Part shown: positions 39,924 through 44,978 of the stretch, piece by piece | Numbering within the stretch: the stretch's first letter is position 1 | How the letters are laid out: the number at the start of each line of letters is the position of its first letter | Assembly: GCA_001917905.1 (NCBI GenBank) | Contig: MNEX01000280.1 | Location: 2,943-47,920 of the forward strand | Length of the DNA: 44,978 nt | Source of the DNA: Acidobacteria bacterium 13_1_40CM_65_14 | GTDB lineage: Bacteria > Acidobacteriota > Vicinamibacteria > Vicinamibacterales > CAVVIG01 | Direction of reading: 5' to 3' | Program-made: the position numbers and the translations under genes | The notes under the pieces: model-generated | The model's database searches: none | Seen by the model: only the letters and a program-made list of their open reading frames with translations | What the model was told of the DNA's origin: nothing

Positions 39924-41198
39924 TTATGCGATCTCTCGAGAAGGTTCGCGCATCGTCTTCGCCAATCGCACGCCTTTGGTCTCCGGCAGCGCCCACACGG
40001 CAGCGCCCGCGAGGAGCGCGAACGGCGCCGCGAGCGCGATGCCGGCGCCGAAGGTCGACCGCGAGGCCACGAACGTGATGACGACCGGCGCGAGAAACTG
40101 CACGCCGCGCGACACGTTGTAGATGATGCCGAGCGCGGCGGCGCGCACCGATGTCGGAAAGACTTCGTTCAACAGCGGGCCGATGCAGCCCCAGTTGCCT
40201 TCGCCGAAGCCGACGAGAAACATGAACACGAACGTCATCGGCGCGAAGCCGCCGGCGGCGAACCACCCGAGGGTGACCATCACGAGGCCGATCGCCTTGA
40301 TGACCGAGAACGCCGTGAAGCTGGGACGGCGGCCGAAGTAGTCGCTGGAGAATCCGAACGCGACGTAGCCGGCGAGCGATCCGAGTTGATCCATCGACAG
40401 CAGCCAGGCGGAATCGCCGAGCGACAAGCCGCGGATCTTGATGAAGTAGGTCGGCAGCCAGATGGTCTTGAACCAGTACGCCGCCATATTGAACGTCGTG
40501 ACGGTCATCGCAAGCGCCGTCGTCTTTCTCAGCGCGGGACCCAGCATCTCGGCGATGACGCCGAGGTATCCCAATCGTTTTCGCGCCAAGCGTTTGTCGA
40601 GCAACCACACGTCCGATTCGGGCATGTGGCTCCGGATGAACACGACGATGAGCGCCGGCAGCGCCGACACCATGAACGCGGCACGCCAGCCAATCCACGG
40701 CGCCAGAAAATTCCCGGACATCGTCGCGAAGAACCGCGCGAACGCCGAGCCGCTCTGCAGGTACGAGCCGTACCGCCCGCGGACGTGCGGCGGCACCGTT
40801 TCGCCGACGAGCGTGTGCGCGACCGCCCACTCGCCGCCGACGCCGATCCCGGTGATCGCGCGAGCCGCCAGCAGCGTCCACATGCCGGTGGCCAATCCCG
40901 AGAGCAGCGTGCCGACGCTGTAGACGAGGATCGTGATCATCAGCAGCGGCTTGCGACCGTAGCGATCCGCGAGCGCGCCGCCGATGAGCCCACCGACCGC
41001 CGTGAACGCGAGCGCGGTGCCGAGCAGCACCGACACGTCGTAGGCGGACAGCGAGAGATCCTTGGTCAGCGAGGTCGACGCGACGAGGAAGCTGAGGAGC
41101 AGCAGATCGTAGAAGTCGAAGATCCAGCCGATGAAGGAGAAGGCGAGGATCTTGCGATGAATCGGTAAGACGACTCGACTTTCGCTGAGCAGTGTCAT
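39924..41198 (-). CDS. MFS transporter, aromatic-acid/sugar-porter-like
   Basis: 424 aa with about 12 hydrophobic helices. The loop signature GGALADRYGRKPLL between helices 2 and 3, ITGIGVGGEWAVAHTLVGETVPPHVRGRYGSYLQSG and the second-half GFSSDYFGRRPSF place it in the AAHS/SHS-like branches that carry aromatic or dicarboxylic acids. The actual substrate is unknown; a link with the ring-cleavage genes far upstream is speculative. ATG 41198 overlaps the stop of a quinoprotein remnant, so it was once the second gene of an operon. Confidence 0.88.
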   Translation of the reverse strand: MTLLSESRVVLPIHRKILAFSFIGWIFDFYDLLLLSFLVASTSLTKDLSLSAYDVSVLLGTALAFTAVGGLIGGALADRYGRKPLLMITILVYSVGTLLSGLATGMWTLLAARAITGIGVGGEWAVAHTLVGETVPPHVRGRYGSYLQSGSAFARFFATMSGNFLAPWIGWRAAFMVSALPALIVVFIRSHMPESDVWLLDKRLARKRLGYLGVIAEMLGPALRKTTALAMTVTTFNMAAYWFKTIWLPTYFIKIRGLSLGDSAWLLSMDQLGSLAGYVAFGFSSDYFGRRPSFTAFSVIKAIGLVMVTLGWFAAGGFAPMTFVFMFLVGFGEGNWGCIGPLLNEVFPTSVRAAALGIIYNVSRGVQFLAPVVITFVASRSTFGAGIALAAPFALLAGAAVWALPETKGVRLAKTMREPSREIA

Positions 41199-41320
41199 CG
41201 AATTGAGAGCGCGACCATGTGCCCACTCTGGAGTGTGACTGCGATGTACTGCGTGCCGTTGAGGACGTAGGTCATCGGCGGTCCAATCGGCGCCGACGGC
41301 AACTGTACTTCAGCAAGCCG
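41195..41320 (-). pseudogene. C-terminal remnant of a PQQ-dependent dehydrogenase
   Basis: About 42 codons: RLAEVQLPSAPIGPPMTYVLNG, then TQYIAVTLQSGHMVALSIR and a stop that overlaps the MFS start. APIG-x-PMTY-x-x-[ND]G-x-QYIAV is the standard C-terminal pattern of quinoprotein dehydrogenases. Nothing upstream matches; the sequence of a different remnant (LQFRF and stop, 41335-41352, TonB-receptor-like) begins within 20 bp. A deletion scar. Confidence 0.6.
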
Positions 41321-41434
41321 GGGGGCGGCGATCCCTAGAACCGGAACTGCAGGCTAGCAGGCCGGCTTCGCCGGCAAAAACACGAGCAATTCGAAGAAAG
41401 TAGCTGGCGTGAGAGACAACACGGTCGTCGCACG

Positions 41435-43296
41435 ATGATCGCCTACACTTCGCCGATGAACTCCCGGATTCGCGCGCTTGTACTCGCCGCCGTGACGATT
41501 GCCGCGGCCGTGCTGTACACAGCGCGCCTCGATCGAGTGCCCACTTTCCTGAGCAGCGACGAGACGGCATTTGCGCTGCAGGCCCACGCCATCGCGACAA
41601 CGGCGCACGACGAGAACGGCCGCCTGTTGCCGCTTTACTTTCAGATGATGCAGAACGTCTGGTTTCATCCGGCGCTGGTGTACGGCATGGCGCCAGTCCT
41701 CGCAGTCGTGCGGCCGATGCCGTGGGCCGTCAGATTGCCGACGGTCATTGTGGCGCTCTCCAACATCCTGCTCGTGTTTGTCGTGGTACGCCGCTTCGGG
41801 GCTTCGTATGCGGCGGCGATTGGCGCGTCAGTACTCCTGGCACTGACGCCGGCGCATCTCCTCCACGGGCGGTTTGCCTGCGACTATCTCTTTCCGGTGC
41901 CGTGCGTGCTGGCGTGGCTCATCCTGCTCGTGGACGCCAACCGATCCGACGCGTCATGGCGCTACTTTGCCGCCGGCGGTGTGCTGGGCCTCGGGCTTTA
42001 CACCTACATCGCGTCTCTCGTGATGATGCCGGTGTATCTGCTCCTGACCTATCTCGTGTTGTTCCTGAGTGGCGAGCGGCGTGTGCGACCGTATGCGACG
42101 ATCACGGCGGGGTTCATCCTCCTAGTGTTGCCACTGGCGACCTACCTTGTCGCTGTCCCCGAGATCTACACCGGGTTTACAGAGCGGTACGGCGGGGCCA
42201 ACGTCGACGTACTCCATGGTCCTTCCTGTTCGACCACGCCGAGACCCACGTCATGAGCTCGACCTACACGACGGGCGTCTTCTTGAAGGCGATGAAGGTG
42301 TTGATCCCGATCGGCGCCTATCACATCCTGCGCAACAGGCGCACTCCGTTCACGCTGCTCCTTCTGGCAGCCTTTCTCGCAGCCCCGTTAGCCGCCAGCC
42401 TGGTTCCCGAAACGCATGCCATCGATCGCGCCCTCATTTTGTTGCCGATGGGCGCGCTCATCGGAGCATTCGGTGTGGACTGGCTGCTGGTGCGGCGAAG
42501 CTGGTTCGCAACCTGGCCGGCAAGGGCCGTGTGCGCCGGACTCTTCGTCTGGATGGCCGTGCAGTTCGACGGATTCTATCGGGACTATCTGACCGATTAC
42601 CCACGTCGAGCCTCGTTCTGGTTCGACGGCAATCATCCGGGCGCATTCGAGCCAATCGTCCGCCAGCATGCTCCAGACGATCGGAGGTTCATATATCTCA
42701 GCAATGGGCTGCCACGAATCAAAGAACACTGGAAGCTGTATCTACTCCGCCGGGGACGAAAAGACTTGCTCGCACGCACCGTGTTTTTCACGCAGCAGGA
42801 CCTTCGCCTGGCGGCCGTCAGACCTGGAAGCCTTCTCCTGACCGGCGCCGACGATCCCGTCGAGCGCTCGTTTCTGAAGATGGCCGCCGTGCAGGTCGTC
42901 GCTCACATCACCGAACCGGACGGTAGTCCGGCATTCACCATCTTTGAAAGAACGCAAGCGAACCCCTTGTATCTGTTCGATGGAACCTATTCCGCGCAGG
43001 TGAGCCTCGCCTGCGCGCCCGGCGGCACACACGATGTGTGCGTGAGTCTCCCGACAACGGCGGCGTGTCCTTCGATGGAGACGATCACGGTCGCCAACAA
43101 CCTCGTCCTCGACAGCTGTAGCTATCTGAATCAGGCGGCGATCACCGAGGACGGACTCTACATGGGAGCGTCGACGAGCTACGGCATCCCGGTCAAGGGT
43201 ACGTTTGCGACGACCGGCACGTTCCGGTTATCAGGAAGTGGCGCGTCCGGAGGGAACCAGTACCAACTCACCTTCTCGGTAACGAAACGCAACTGA
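41435..43296 (+). pseudogene. GT39-like membrane glycosyltransferase, frameshifted
   Basis: The first frame (41435-42256) encodes an N-terminal helix, DRVPTFLSSDETAFALQAHAIATTAHDENGRLLPLYFQMMQN (acidic catalytic-type motif) and several helices. At about 42210 the family reading moves to another frame: WSFLFDHAETHVMSSTYTTGVFLKAMKVLIPIGAYHILRN through SLVPETHAIDRALILLPMGALIGAFGVDWLL to the stop at 43296. A few codons between RYGGANVDVL and WSFLFD also seem missing. The last 100 residues form an unfamiliar Cys-containing beta-rich tail. The gene may be dead or assembled wrongly. Confidence 0.65.
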
Positions 43297-43329
43297 CGTA
43301 CGAGCCACACACACGTCCGCTTTTTCGAG

Positions 43330-43515
43330 GCGGCCGAACGATCACTGTCGAAAATCCGCCTCGCGGGGAACCACATCAGGACAACGTCGATCGCGCCGGT
43401 ACAGACCGACGGCAGCGGCACGGCCCACTCGGAAAACGGCAGGACGCGAAGAAACGGCGCGTGAAGTAGACGATGGCGGGATGGAACCAGACGTTCTCTT
43501 CGATCGCCGGCATCT
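43330..43515 (-). pseudogene. Decayed N-terminal fragment of a second GT39-like gene
   Basis: On the minus strand, PTYFQMPAIEENVWFHPAIVYFT is followed after a 1-nt frameshift by APFLRVLPFSEWAVPLPSVCTGAIDVVLMWFPARRIF. It matches LYFQMMQNVWFHPALVYGM...AVRLPTVIVALSNILLVFVVVRRF of the neighbouring gene at 41435. Only about 60 codons remain, inverted relative to that gene. Confidence 0.6.
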
Positions 43516-43541
43516 GGAAGTACGTGGGCGACCGAAAGGAA

Positions 43542-44978
43542 TCAATGGAATTCGTCGCGTTTGCGCTGCGCGTACTGCGATTTTTGTCGCCGGATGTCAC
43601 CGGCGAGCGGCTCGGGAGGATTGAGTTTGAGCGCGGCATCGGCGGTCGCGGACGCGCGCTCGAATTGACCGGCGGCCGCATACGCGGCGGCGAGATTCGC
43701 GAGCGCGCTGGCGGAGTCCGGTTGCAATCGTGTGACATCTTCAAATTCGCGGATCGCGTCGTCGTATTTTTGCTGAGCGAGCCACACGTTGCCCAGATTG
43801 TTGTGGGCTTTGGGATAGCGCGGATCGATCCGAATCGCCGCCTGATATTCGTGCGCCGCTTCGTCGAACTGTCGAGCAAACGTGAGCGCGGTGCCGAGGT
43901 TGTAGTGCGCGACCGCAGACGCCGGCTTCAGTTTCAGCGCCGTCCTGAAATGTCGAATCGCTTCGTCGAACCGTCGCACTTCGAGATACAGCATCGCCAC
44001 GTCGTCGTGCAGCGCGGCATCGTCTGGCGTGCGCGAGATTTCCATCTCGTAGCCGATGACGTCTTCGGCAGCGACCTTCGGACGAAAATCGGCTGAGAGC
44101 TTCTCGAGATCCGCCCCGTCGCGCGTCAGCACCTGGATCCAGAGGTCGCCCATCTCGTCCGACGATCGCTGTCCCCAGCGCGCGCGCTTCGGCGGATGCT
44201 CCGGATTGCGGAGATTGGCCGGCGAGTTGTCGTACACGTACCGCATCGACAGCGTCGTCCCCTTCGGCAGACGCAAGGGCGACACGTAGCGGTAGACGTG
44301 CTGCCAGCGAAAGTCCCAGTCCTTGATGTGAATCAGCGTCTGCACCGTACCGTCGGGCAGCCGGGCGTCGCCGCGCACGTCGCGGGCGCGATAGTGCGCG
44401 TGCGGCTGCACCGCTTCGACCTCCACGTCGACCGGCAGCGTGTACGAATCGGTGATGGTGTACTGCTGCTCGCCGGCCGGAATATCGATGCTCTGTCGTC
44501 CGATCCTCAACATCTCAGGCGTGCGCGACGGCGGCTGATCGCCGAAGTACAACCCGATCGACGGTTGCACCAGCTCAGATCTGCCGCTCGGCTGCATGTG
44601 AATCTGCACGACGAGATCGGTGTCGCGATCGAGACGCCAGGCGAGATCCTTCGGCAGCAGCGGCGCGATTTGTCCCGGTGTCCAACCGAGAAAATGACCG
44701 TCGGGATACTGGGCCGAGTGCGGGATCAATCCGCTGTAGCCCGGACCCGGATCCGCTTCGTCGAGCGCGCGCGACGCGGTCGTGCGATCGACGCGGATGT
44801 TCGCGTGATGCACGACCTTCGGATTCCCCGGCCGAAACTCGAGGCCGCGCACGAAGCGCATGCGGTCAACCGGCAGCGGGATGACGAAGATGCGAAACAC
44901 GTCGGTGCCGTCGGCCTGCAGCGTGTACGGCTGCGGCAGCGAGACGACGAGATCCGGCGCGCCGAGCTGCCACCCTTC
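43542..44978 (-). CDS. PHM-like copper monooxygenase with C-terminal TPR repeats (5' end outside window)
   Basis: The frame is open to the window edge, so the N-terminus (probably with a cytochrome c domain, as in its relatives) is missing. The visible part starts EGWQLGAPDLVVSLPQPYTLQADGTDVFRIFVIPLP and has PKVVHHANIRVD, VVQIHMQPSG and VQPHAHYRARDV, candidate copper ligands. Three or four TPRs follow (AVAHYNLGTALTFARQFDEAAHEYQAAIRIDPRYPKAHNNLGN). Function unknown. It is the third PHM-like gene in the window. Confidence 0.82.
   Translation of the reverse strand, partial: EGWQLGAPDLVVSLPQPYTLQADGTDVFRIFVIPLPVDRMRFVRGLEFRPGNPKVVHHANIRVDRTTASRALDEADPGPGYSGLIPHSAQYPDGHFLGWTPGQIAPLLPKDLAWRLDRDTDLVVQIHMQPSGRSELVQPSIGLYFGDQPPSRTPEMLRIGRQSIDIPAGEQQYTITDSYTLPVDVEVEAVQPHAHYRARDVRGDARLPDGTVQTLIHIKDWDFRWQHVYRYVSPLRLPKGTTLSMRYVYDNSPANLRNPEHPPKRARWGQRSSDEMGDLWIQVLTRDGADLEKLSADFRPKVAAEDVIGYEMEISRTPDDAALHDDVAMLYLEVRRFDEAIRHFRTALKLKPASAVAHYNLGTALTFARQFDEAAHEYQAAIRIDPRYPKAHNNLGNVWLAQQKYDDAIREFEDVTRLQPDSASALANLAAAYAAAGQFERASATADAALKLNPPEPLAGDIRRQKSQYAQRKRDEFH

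Noticed and set aside
41335-41352. TonB-receptor remnant (LQFRF and stop) as its own feature.
   Set aside because: Only about six codons match, too short to support alone; mentioned with the quinoprotein remnant.

Overview
The window is high-GC bacterial chromosome and most resembles Acidobacteriota, probably the Vicinamibacteria lineage. This is an inference from gene families: TonB-dependent receptors with a carboxypeptidase-regulatory-like N-terminal domain, several secreted proteins of a type repeated in acidobacteria, cytochrome-c/PHM-like copper monooxygenase fusions, DUF1080, and many cupins. There are no rRNA, tRNA, CRISPR or phage genes.

Layout. 1-2839 (minus): a hydroxyacid dehydrogenase, then the alpha and (cut off) beta subunits of a thiamine-dependent 2-oxoacid dehydrogenase E1, with overlapping start/stop codons. 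A 119-bp divergent region holds two perfect palindromes. 2959-6376 (plus): an aromatic ring-cleavage module (hydroxyquinol-type intradiol dioxygenase, bicupin, HpaB/TftD-type monooxygenase). 6415-15734: secreted-protein paralogues, two small cupins, a metallo-beta-lactamase-fold protein, a large TonB receptor and a GntR/FCD regulator. 16050-26267: a type-B carboxylesterase, a second TonB receptor, a broken lipoprotein gene, two cytochrome-c/PHM-like proteins, a truncated DUF411 gene and an OsmC gene with an in-frame TGA. 26449-29127: a coupled cassette (class A beta-lactamase-like hydrolase, M15-like peptidase, glutamate-cysteine-ligase-like protein). 29178-36238: secreted and membrane proteins, an NHL/PAL-like protein with an MFS transporter, a methyltransferase, DUF4337, DUF1080 and a cupin-SnoaL fusion. 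36304-43541 is a decay-prone stretch: a broken methyltransferase, a toxin with a truncated antitoxin, a hydrolase, a rhomboid protease in locally lower GC, an MFS transporter beside a quinoprotein remnant, and a frameshifted GT39-like gene with an inverted remnant. 43542-44978: a TPR-containing PHM-like protein that runs off the window.

Two observations stand out. (1) The OsmC-family gene (23776-24249) has TGA exactly where the family's catalytic cysteine belongs. The downstream half is intact, the second cysteine is present, and a 6-bp hairpin with a G in its apical loop begins 20 nt after the TGA, so a selenocysteine OsmC is plausible. (2) The window is full of palindromic repeats whose arms are made of 8-10-bp tandem units. 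Several lie in frame inside genes, repeatedly at the N-terminus, where one arm encodes a cationic stretch and the other the hydrophobic core of a signal peptide (clearest at 17943-18022). Two 136-bp copies about 16 kb apart in opposite orientation differ at only 9 positions. A second hairpin family (GGGG-CCCCAC-CCCC) keeps its loop constant while its stem pairs covary.
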